Assembly (NCBI GenBank): GCA_051453625.1
Contig: JBOZIK010000001.1
Coordinates: forward strand, 263,941,191 to 264,005,190
DNA: 64,000 nt
Source: Welwitschia mirabilis
Taxonomy: Eukaryota; Gnetophyta; Gnetopsida; Welwitschiales
Reading direction: 5' to 3'
Positions 36,773 to 46,193 of the stretch are shown here, one piece after another. The position numbers were made by a program, and so were the translations under genes. How positions within the stretch are numbered: position 1 is the stretch's first letter; the number at the start of each line of letters is the position of its first letter. The notes beneath the pieces were generated by a model that did no database searches, was not told the origin of the DNA, and was given only the letters and a program-made list of their open reading frames with translations.

Positions 36773-37783
36773 ATGGCAAATATCCCTCAAGAAGATGTTA
36801 AAAAAAAGTAGTAAGTAAAGATCTAGGGTATTTCTACTCTAAAATATCAGATGAGGCTTTAGGTAAGTTCACAAATAAGTTTGAGAAGAAGCCTATCTTC
36901 TAGGAAATGCCTATTCGTTTTGGGGATCTAAGCAACTCAGAGATGTGGTAAGGCTCTTGAATGAGTTTGATTTTTTGTAGTTTTTTGATGTCTTAGGATC
37001 AGCCTTCTCTTTCCTCATTCAAATGTTTTACTATAATGCCTTTTTTAGAATTGGGGTTACTATAGATCTTACTGCCTCCCTCATGAATCTTCATAGAGGA
37101 GATTATGAGGAGTTTTGGCTCCTATGTAATTTCATGAAGGATAAAACAAAGGTTACTAAGGAGCTCTATGGTAAATTTCATTGGTGAAAAACCACCAATC
37201 CACCTCATACCTTACCCCAAAGTATAGGTTTTTGCATTTGGTCTTTACTTATAATTTCTTATCTTTGGTGGGTTATCATGATAAGACCTTCAACTATAGA
37301 GTCTACTTGTTGTATTTGGTAGGAACTGGGCATTTTATAGATGCTCCTACCATTATGTTGAAAAATATGGTCTCTCAGTTGAAGTATCACAAGACTAGGT
37401 CTCTTCCTTGGTTTATTTTGATTGTCAATATTTATCATAATTTTAGAGTTTAGTTGCACACAAAGTTAGAAAATTTAACTCCCATGTTAGTCATTGGACA
37501 TGAAACATTATCCCATATGTACATTTTTGTTAGATATATAAAATCTTTAAAGTCTTCTTTTCCTAAGCAAGCCTCTTTTGAAGAGACTCTTTCATACTTA
37601 AAGAGGTTGAATTCTCGTACCAAACACATGAAAGAGGCTCTGATTGCAATAAGGTACAAGGTAATTGATACTTCTGAGAAAGCTAGTAGCTCTACATAAA
37701 AGATAGCTGAAGATTAAGAGGAAGATGAAGATCCAGATTCTGAAGAATAATCTAAGGAGGAAAAAGAAGAAGAATTTAATTTA
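36773..37783 (+). pseudogene. Extra frame after pol in the outer copia element
   Basis: Opens with ATG at 36773 (MANIPQEDVKKK) and runs about 335 codons with several stops and shifts. Readable parts include FGDLSNSEMW, NLHRGDYEEFW, then the open stretches 37181-37453 (YRVYLLYLVGTGHFIDAPTI, MLKNMV, LPWFILIVNI) and 37454-37699 (ENLTPMLVIGHE, SPKQ-like FPKQASFEETLSYLKRL). It ends in a Glu/Asp-rich tail (about 37710-37780). The same frame, equally long and in the same place, is in the nested copy (28679-29723). No transmembrane helix or signal peptide is evident. It may belong to the plant-transposon-associated domain group; the function is unknown. Confidence 0.7.
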
Positions 37784-37840
37784 TCACTTTTCTTCTTTAT
37801 TATTTTTTAGTTGTGCTAGTTATTATATATTTTCTCTCCT

Positions 37841-37870
37841 TTGTCATTGATGTCAAAAGGAAGAGAAATA
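37841..37870 (+). other. Upstream second polypurine block of the outer copia
   Basis: TTGTCATTGATGTCAAAAGG then AAGAGAAATA. It repeats the sequence context of the main tract about 470 bases later, and the nested copy has it too. Confidence 0.7.
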
Positions 37871-38317
37871 GTTAGTTGTATTTTCAGCTTTTATCATTTG
37901 GTATTAGATATTATTATTTATCTTGGGTAGTACTTATAATCTTATCTTAGTTGTAATTGTTCTTATAAGCACCTTTTCTAGTGTACTGCTTAAAACTAAG
38001 TAATATAAATGCATTTTATATCATTTTTTTGTCTTATCTATTTAATGCATATTTGAGATACGATGAACCATGATTTTACTACAACTATTAATAAATATTA
38101 ATTATCTCTTGAATCATGACTTTGTCACATATATCAATGGATATTACATGTCTTATAAACTATATTATAAATTTTTATATTTATTGCTCTTATTGAAAAC
38201 CCTTCATAAATGTTTAACTTGATATGCATGATTAATACTTTTTTCTAAATTTAATGGGCATATCTAAGGGGGTTTTTCCAATCAATATTTTTAACTAAGC
38301 ATAGTTTGCTATCAATG

Positions 38318-38331
38318 TCAAAGGGGAATAG
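38318..38331 (+). other. Polypurine tract of the outer copia element
   Basis: TCAAAGGGGAATAG lies directly before the 3' LTR start at 38332, where plus-strand synthesis is primed. Confidence 0.8.
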
Positions 38332-39696
38332 TATTGAGTTATAATTTGCGATGTTCATTTCAAATTAACATTTTTTATTTTAGCAAAACATGTTGTATTC
38401 TTTGCAGTAGATATTAATCCTTGTAGGTCACAAACTGAAATCATTCAGCACAAATCTTAGCTAAACCTAACAGGTTTTACATCCTTAAAAAAGTCAACCG
38501 AATCCCTAAGGAGTCAACTGAACCTATAACACAAAGTGTTAAAGACAAATTACTGAGGGGTCGACCAGATTCCTAAGGGGTTAACTGAACCTGAGCACCA
38601 AATTTATTACATATGATTATCAAGGGGTCAATTAGACTCCACAAGAGTCAACTAAATCTAGAGTAAAATGTTTTCATTTTTTTCTGATCAAGGGATCAAC
38701 TGGATTCCTGAGGAGTTAACCAAACTTGGGTTATAAATATTTTTTTTTCATTTTTCTAGATATGGGGTTGACCAGATTAAAATGTGGTTGTCCAGATATG
38801 TGATTGGCTAGATCCCTAAGGGGTTGATTAAACATGAAGCTATAAGAAACTTAGATTGATCAAAAGAAGATAAGAACAATGGCCTTCGATGACAGTACTA
38901 GATGGGTTCAACCAGACATTTTGAGGGATCAATTAGTTGTGATGGAAATGGGATTTTTCTAGCTAGTTGCCTCTTATTTTTATCCATTGGAGAATCTATT
39001 TCACTTGTAAAACCCTAACATGTTTATTCTATATATTTGTTAGCCATCAAAATCATTGTAGAGAAGTTTCGAATAACTTTTTAAAGATATTTTGGACTAC
39101 TCATTAACATATATTCTATCTGATTAAAGATGAATAAACATCTTCTTTTGATCATCTGTACTTAGTCAATTAGTTTAAACTATATGTACATGGATTATAC
39201 TATCATTTAAAGTAGTTTATTAATATCATTATTGTAGTTCAGAGCTGGTGGAATCTATGAATTAAAGCACATCATTGTCACCGAATAGTATTTTCTTGAG
39301 ATTGAGCCTCTAAAAATTCCATTTGTAAAAGGTTACAGGTGAACTTGAAATACCTAGAAAGAGATTATTGAAGATCTAGATTAGGCTTGAATAGAAGCTA
39401 GTTGCTAAGAGTGAAGTAGGGAGTTTTCTGAACCAATATAAATCATGTGTCTACCTTCATTGGTATTTTGTAATTTTAGTTATTTTTCTTTTAGATTAGT
39501 TTTTATATTTCATATGCATAAATATCTTTTAGTTTTTAATATTTGTGAATATATCTTGTGAATTTATTTATTAATTTTTTAAATCCTATCCCACACCTCC
39601 CCGTCATCCACCCCCCCCTCCCCACCCCCCCCCACCCCCCCCCCCTCCTTCCCTCCCTCCCTCCCCACCACAACAAAAAGAATTCTAGATCCTTCA
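38332..39696 (+). repeat. 3' LTR of the outer copia element
   Basis: Starts TATTGAGTTATAATT (partner: TGTTGAG) and ends CTAGATCCTTCA. It contains the GTCGAC-motif region (38490-38900) and, near its end, a C-rich expansion (39597-39669) where the nested copies have only a short C run. Confidence 0.85.
39597..39669. repeat. C-rich low-complexity tract inside the 3' LTR
   Basis: About 70 bases of C runs (up to 12 in a row) broken by A or T, ending in CCCT/CCTC repeats. It has expanded from the short CCTCCCCC stretch present at the same LTR position in the nested element. The other strand has G runs that could fold into a G-quadruplex. Confidence 0.9.
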
Positions 39697-39701
39697 CTTT
39701 T
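39697..39701. repeat. Target-site duplication, right copy (CTTTT)
   Basis: Pairs with 21404-21408. Confidence 0.85.
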
Positions 39702-40589
39702 GACTTCTTAGTGCATAGGTGAGCTAGTCCTTAACTCTAAAATTTATTTTTCTATGTTTCAATCCATTTTTCATCTCACTAACTTTCTTTTTTATCTCTC
39801 TTTCATTTTCCTTTTTTTTCTCTTTTTATTCTTTCATTTTAGGCCATAATGAGTAGAAGATCATGATCATTTTTAGAGTAATAAATTTTCACATCCTTCT
39901 TAGCCCTTTATGCACCTTTTTACCTTAATAGAATAAAGGCAAAAAATTGGAACTACTTGTTGAAGGAAGAAGAAATCTACTACTTTCAAGAGAAATTTTT
40001 AGAGTTCCATAATAATGCTATAATATATGAAGATTATTCTGGGGTATTTCATCCTTCAATTTATTACACTTCTTTTGTGGTTTTTCTCAGTGATGTAAAA
40101 GCATTATTGCAATTTGAACATCATGATACTTTATCTTACATGTTCATTAAATCTCTTAGCTTTTATTATGCTATACTTAATATAGAATATGCATCTAATA
40201 GGAAATAGGGAAGGAGACTTACCTTGTAAATACCATTATAAGAATTAGTTAGTACATTTTAGACTTATCATCTATAATGTTTTACCTACATAACATGTGA
40301 TCAATGCATATAATAGTCACCTTAAAATGATTAGAATAATATAAGATAGTAAGTTCTTTAATATGTCAAAATGCCTTTTTATTGTTATAACAAACAATAT
40401 GAGCCATAAGAGTAATCTTCTCCTTCCATGCTTAGTTTCAAATTTAATCTATAATGCTTTAATACATACTTTAGATTTTAAGTTTTGGGATAAAACCTTT
40501 ATAGAAACTAACCATTAATCCTAAAAGATTACCCAATTAAATAAGTATAGAAATGAACATTGGATTTCAAGGGATCTTTGTGATATTCA

Positions 40590-40849
40590 AGAAGAAGAAC
40601 TATCTCCTCAAAGAACTCCTTCTTCTTCTTAAGCCTGTTCCTCTTCTTATTCTTCATCCATCATAAGAAGAAAAGGTAAGCAATCCATTGGTTAATCTTA
40701 TCATGTTTATTCTTCTTCACTAAGAAGAAATACCTCCTCAAAGAATTCCTTCTTCTTTTGAAGCGCCTTCCTCTCCTTATTCTTCACCCATCACAAGAAG
40801 AAAAGGTAAGTAATCCATTAGTAAATCTTCTCATGTTTATTCTTGTCAA
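40590..40849 (+). repeat. 130-base tandem duplication in the gypsy 3' frame
   Basis: CTCCTCAAAGAA and the roughly 110 bases after it occur at 40604 and again at 40734 with few differences. They encode Ser-rich repeats. Confidence 0.8.
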
Positions 40850-41991
40850 CCTTCTTTTACTTCTTCTTATACCACTAATCGTCGTTCCTTTACAACTTGT
40901 AATGATACATTTATGGAGGAAGTTTGGAAATCACAAAGAACATAGAGTGATAAGCTTTGGGAAAAGATAAAGAAAATTTTCAAGAAGTAAAAAGAAATCA
41001 TAAGAAAGTAAGATGAAATGAACTAAAAGCTAGAAGCGATGGCCTCTTATAGAAAATCCATAAGCTAATTTTTACTTTTTATCTCTCTCTCTTCTCTTCA
41101 TTTTCTCTACCTACATCTATTTTTTGGTTTTTGATAGCCGCATTATAATTTTCATTTCACAACATTTTCTCTTATCGTAATTACTTTTGTACTTAATGTA
41201 AAATCAATGTTAAATCCCTATTTAAGTTAATATAGTTTTTATTCTAAGCTAGCTAACATTTTAACTTGGTCTCTAGTCTTCGTAAGTGAACACTTACAAC
41301 ATAATTAGTAATAGAGCTAGCCTGTTGCATTTGGTTACTGGTACCATTATCACAACCTACAAAAATTGATCACCCTTTGATTGAAATATTATACATTTCA
41401 TTTTTAGTTTTTCTAGCACTTAGGTCCATTGTAAAAATCCCTAGAGACTAACTAGTATAAACTCATTATCTATTCCTTTATTTCTAAACCCTTACATTTT
41501 TTCTTTCATCCATCATCCTTTTTAGTGATTTTCTCATCATTTTTTTAGTTTATATTTTAGATTCAGATATTTAAGTCATTATAAGAAAAAAGTTATTTTA
41601 ATTAGAAGTCTTTTTCATTACTTTGCATTTTCCATTTTCTAGTTTCATCATGTATTGCATATTTCATTTTCAGTAATTTGTCTATTTATCTCATTCTTAA
41701 CTACATTATAACATGCATCATTTTCTCCTTATAGCTTTTCCACTCAATTTTTCATATCCTTCAAATCTTAAGAATAAAGTTTATCTTTGGCTATAGGGAA
41801 TGGTATTTTCACTTAAGTGCCCATGTTTCATGCTTTATTCTTTTGCTTAAGTATAATTTTAGATTAAAATTGACTTAAATTCTTTGAATTTCTTTATCAT
41901 CCCTTATTAATACTTGAATGATTTTCTTTGAAATTTTTGCTATGTTAACTAATCTTTGACATTTTTTTTTCACTAAGGGACTAGTAAAATA

Positions 41992-42004
41992 TTGGTTGAG
42001 GGTA
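41992..42004 (+). other. Polypurine-like tract before the gypsy 3' LTR
   Basis: TTGGTTGAGGGTA precedes the LTR start TGATAACACAC. It is less purine-pure than a functional tract, as expected after decay. Confidence 0.45.
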
Positions 42005-43267
42005 TGATAACACACAAGAATTGATGCTTACATCAAGAAATATAGGCCTTGCTAGCATGCTTAGTTAATCATTATAATGCTTTTATACATTTATTATGCT
42101 TAAGGCCATGGAAATCTAGGTTTACTAATAATTTTCATTAACACTATCATTTTGTAGAATATTAGCATCATCTAGAGCACTATGATAGGAGATGAAGGTG
42201 TGCCAAGTGTCATTAGTAATGACACTGATTTTAGAAGTAGTAGTGCTAGTTACTATGCATAGAATAAGTCCATACATATGTTCTTGAGCCTTTCTGCTAT
42301 AAAAAATCTATTTGAAACATTTCCAAAGTCATTGAATAACCAAAGAATATTTTCTAAGAAAAGCCTCTTAAGTTAACCCCATGACTAAAAAACAACTCCA
42401 TTATGCTTTTGGATACTCTAAAGAGTAACTCCATTAGGCCTTGGAGACCATAATCTGTAAACCCTACCTTAGCCTATAAATATCCTACTTCACCTCATTT
42501 GCAAGGTTGTTGAATCATTGTATAAGAGATTATTAAAGCTTTATTCATATGTTCTTTCTAATCCCCCCATTAGGGATGGGATAGCTTTCAAGATAGCATG
42601 ATGATTTTTAGATTATCATGAGTGCTTTTCATGGATTGTATGCTTTTATGTATATGATAATAAAGTGTTACATATTCTTTAATTAGTGCATTACTTTGAT
42701 ATGAAGTGGTGATTGGTTCATACTTGATATCCTTAGAATAGGCTAAGGGATGTTATTATTTTAAGATTTCATATGTGATTATTCTTTTTAGTTTAGCTTG
42801 TATAACTTGAATCTTTATTCAATAGATCTTAAGAGACCCCTACCTTTCATACTTATATATTCTTATTGTGAAGGCTAGAGTGATTTAAATACATCACCCT
42901 AATGTCTATGATGGATAAAATTATGCCACATTCTTTATTAAAACTAACTAGTATAAAGATACATGACTTTAATTAAAGACTCTTGCCATCTTTAAAGTTA
43001 TTATGCTAGTATAAGAGCTATGTCTCATTCTTAGCTTTCTTATATATTTCAATATCTCATACTTATTCTTATTATGCTTGCCTTATTGATAGTTCACCAT
43101 ATCTATCCTCATGAAATAATGACGTTAAAACTATACTACAAACAAAAGTCCTAGTTTTATTGGTAAAAGTTTGGTTTAGCCACATAATATTTGTATCCCT
43201 AAGGTAATCTTGTATATTACCATACATTAATGATAAATTCAAGCATAGCCAAATTTCAACATAAACA
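42005..43267 (+). repeat. 3' LTR of the outer gypsy element
   Basis: Aligns throughout with about 14300-15550. No primer-binding site follows its end, as expected for a 3' LTR. Confidence 0.8.
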
Positions 43268-44402
43268 ACATAGAAGATGTCTTTCATAAGTCCATTTTTT
43301 ATTGCTTCAAATTAAAAAGGATGGAACATGTTAATGCTTATTACTTTGTTTAATCAATTCAATCTCTATTTCAAACTCAAACTAGATAAGTACTATTATT
43401 GGATATTCCTTTCTTGTCTAGTTTTCTTCTCTTAAATTTTACATAATTTGAATGATAAAAAAACTACATTTTGTTGTCATAACACGTAGAAATCAACTAA
43501 ATTATTTCTAATGTTATTAGTTATGATTTAAAATACTTTACATTTGAGCATTTATCTTTAAACATTTTAAATGAATTTATTAGATGTATGTTGAATAACA
43601 GTTTTTATAAGATAGCATTTTTGTATTTTATGTGAAATATTATTAAAACATAAGAATGTATATCAGAATAATATAATTTAAAAATTCCTATTTAAAACTT
43701 TTGCGTTACTACATTGATGTTTTGACCTTTAAATATTATAGATAGCTCAATTTTTCATGTAAATACACTAGATCAGCCTACTTTAACTTTGTGATTGTAT
43801 CATTTTCTTTACACATCAAATTGAATTTTTATTATTAGGAGTATAGTTCAATTAGGTTTCCTAAGTTTTCTTCAGTACTTTACCTTTTTCTTCTACATTA
43901 CTTTCTACATTTGAAGGAAATTATTTTTAGTGGAAGGTAGCTTGATTCATAATGGATTTTCTCAATGGACAATACAATTAGCTCATTATTTAATAGTAAT
44001 TTCAGTGATAGTGATAGTTTAGTAGCCAGTTACTTTTTTAGTTTATTCATATTATTGATAGTTATAGATTACTTTTCATTAGAAGTATTAGTGTAGGCTG
44101 CAGTTAGAATGTAATGATTTGATAACACTCATTAATTGTTATGCAATTCCAGTAAGTAACCATTTACATCATAACTAGTAATTTCAATGCTACCATACTT
44201 TATAGTTCCTTCACCATCTCTTGCATCGCATCTTTTTCTATTTTCTTCTTATATCACTTTGGTTGATCCTTCATCCTATTCTTAGTTAAGTCCTCTATCC
44301 TTTAGACTAGTCAAACGGGTCTATAAGAGGACATGTAATTTATAGGACTATTTATCTCTTGAGAAGTAATAGGGAATGCAAGACATTTTAAGATAAGAGG
44401 TG
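43268..44402. other. AT-rich intergenic DNA
   Basis: Lies outside the nest. No coding sequence or repeat recognised. Confidence 0.5.
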
Positions 44403-44425
44403 GACAGAGAGAGAAAGAGAGAGAG
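44403..44425. repeat. GA-rich microsatellite
   Basis: GACAGAGAGAGAAAGAGAGA and following bases, short and imperfect. Confidence 0.85.
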
Positions 44426-44989
44426 TTCTATTTGAGAGATGGACTTGAACTATTTTAGGTTTCTAGATGATTTTAAAGGAGCATTTGGGATTATAGTTTC
44501 ACCATTAATAAGGTCATTGATTGCAACATTTCATATTTACAAATGTGATATTTATTTGACATGATAGCAGAGTTTTAGGCCTAATAGATTAGAGAGTTTT
44601 ATTTGATGGATGAGGATGAACCTTCATCCACATCATAGTTGTAGGTAGATATACATTAACAACACTGTGAAAATATGTAGCATTATTATTATCATAGAGA
44701 CACATATATCAAAGATCATTTGTGTAGTAGCACAAGGTAAAAGTATTTCAATGTATGGCAAAAATGAGGGTCATTAGTGCCTGTTTTCATAGATGTTTCC
44801 ATAGGGATAGAGCTGCCTCTTCTTATTAAAGAGGGTCTTCTGCATGCACTTTATAATGAGTGCATTTATTTCACAGGTTGATAAGAAGAAAAATCTTGTC
44901 TGTCATCTATTAATTGCATGCTATGGTCTTTCATTTATGGATTCTAACAGCAATATGCATATGATAGAGGTTTAACCTCCCTATCATGA

Positions 44990-45600
44990 TTTTTGCATGA
45001 TTGGTAGAGTATGGATAGGCTACAACACCTCAAACACTAGGTTTTTCTTGCCTTATTACTAGACTTTTTAGGGTTACTGGTGTAGATCCATCTATTGGTG
45101 AATACATTCCAATATACAATAATTATATCATCAAAGAATAGTACATTTAGAACATAGGCATTATTCATGTAGTGGATGAGAAGGCAGCTAGACAAGTTCC
45201 TAAGGAACTCACCATTAAGGAACAAGTAGCACTGCAACTGGAGGCACTTGACCTAATTCTTCAGTGTTTGCTACCATTTTTAACTATTGGATTCATGACA
45301 TTGTACTGGAGACTTTGCAGTCTACTCTTCAAACTGCTTATGTTGTTCAAATACGTACAACATTCACTACCTCATCTATCACTGCAGTCCTCTCTAACAC
45401 CATCACAACCACTTTTTCTACTAGATCACAAGCTACTATGATAGACTTGAAGGCATACATGGCGTTGGTCATACCGATGTTCATCCTCTTTCATTTCATG
45501 ATGTGCAAGAGCACCCCACCCATCCATCCCCACCTCTACCATAGATATACTTATAGTCAAAGTACTCAAAGATTAGTACTACTTTAATACATGGCCCACC
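44990..45600 (+). other. Possible decayed coding fragment of unknown origin
   Basis: Composition is less AT-rich than the surroundings. Overlapping frames (45172-45441 and 45264-45587) read Leu- and Thr/Ser-rich peptides such as VPKELTIKEQVALQLEAL and FTTSSITAVLSNTITTT. It may be part of a degraded element gag or a small pseudogene. I recognise no domain, and the two frames cannot both be real. Confidence 0.25.
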
Positions 45601-45664
45601 TTGTGGAGTTGATTTGAGTAAGTTCCATTTTTAGGACTAAGCTCAACATTTACTCTTTTATTCC

Positions 45665-45688
45665 CTCTCTCTCTCTCTCTCTCTCTCT
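45665..45688. repeat. (CT)12 microsatellite
   Basis: Uninterrupted CT dinucleotides, about 500 bases beyond the 3' end of the HSP70 gene. Confidence 0.95.
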
Positions 45689-46193
45689 TCCCCTCCATTT
45701 TAAGTACTACAATTCTGTACCTCCATTGATGCACAGATTGAACATTTGTAGTAAATGAAGGTTGATACGGTAGTTATAATGCAAAATGCTAGAAATAAGT
45801 CGTGGAAATATACATTAAGACTATTATACTTGTTATTACACATATATAGTATATAATTATTTACTATGGGACATGATAACTTTGTTATGAAAATATACAT
45901 TCAGAATGGAGCGGTTTAGCTTCTGGGGAGGTGGGTTAGCTTTTACCTCATATTAAATGAGGTGTACAGGTGAAATGCACACCACAAGTTTGACATGTAC
46001 ATGTAATGTGTCATCACCCAAATACATGTAGTACACAAATTTAATAGCACTGAGAGGTGGTTTAGCTTCTTCGATTTAGAATATACTTGACAAAGAAGCC
46101 ACACTTTCTTTTTGTCTGTATTTGTAATTTGACTAAGACTAGTTTTGGTTGCGTAAAAGAAAACCTGATAAATTTTGCATGAGGCAACTTGCA

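Larger units (their letters stand above)
21409..39696 (+). mobile_element. Sirevirus-like copia element, interrupted by a second copy
   Basis: Plus-strand element with LTRs at 21409-22622 and 38332-39696, a Met-tRNA-type primer-binding site, and one decayed gag-pol frame. An extra reading frame lies after pol, and two polypurine blocks precede the 3' LTR. Perfect CTTTT duplications flank it. Excluding the opposite-strand insertion at 26869-36002 it spans about 9.15 kb. Domain order (gag, PR, IN, RT, RNase H) is that of Ty1/copia. The size, the long LTRs of about 1.2-1.4 kb, the duplicated polypurine tracts and the extra frame suggest the Sirevirus (Maximus/SIRE) branch. The two LTRs differ at 16 of 90 positions in one stretch I counted (21631-21720 against its partner), so it is old. 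Confidence 0.88.
39702..42004 (+). pseudogene. 3' internal part of the outer gypsy element with a decayed frame
   Basis: From ATG 39849 (MSRRS, stop soon after) a frame continues with shifts through KNWNYLLKEEEIYYFQEK (open 39957-40208) to a Ser-rich, tandemly duplicated stretch (40604-40849) and a Lys-rich end near 40980. Its place between pol and 3' LTR and its general look (an N-terminal basic start, a long helical-looking middle, a low-complexity Ser/Pro tail) match the additional frame of Athila-type elements, but I could not align it securely. The rest, to 42004, is non-coding and ends in a G-rich stretch just before the LTR. Confidence 0.45.
14300..43267 (+). mobile_element. Athila/Tat-type gypsy element, split by a nested copia insertion
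   Basis: The outermost layer of the nest. Its 5' LTR (about 14300-15550) and 3' LTR (42005-43267) align in the same orientation from end to end. A primer-binding site sits six bases after the 5' LTR and a purine-rich stretch precedes the 3' LTR. Between them are a T-rich leader, a gag with the NTYNPG motif, a protease, and a decayed 3' reading frame (39849-40980). The copia element at 21409-39696, with its CTTTT target duplications, interrupts it. Removing that leaves about 10.7 kb, a normal size for Athila-type elements. I did not recognise reverse transcriptase or integrase between the protease and the insertion point, so this copy has either lost pol, hides part of it in the gap at 19692-20464, or has decayed past recognition. 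Confidence 0.8.

Noticed and set aside
28679-37783. Calling the extra copia frame an envelope gene
   Set aside because: Position alone suggests it, but I see no signal peptide, no membrane span and no cleavage site, so I left the function open.
39849-40980. Plus-strand frame 39957-40208 as an independent host gene
   Set aside because: It lies between a copia target duplication and a gypsy 3' LTR, has stops and frameshifts on both sides, and fits the 3' internal part of the gypsy element.
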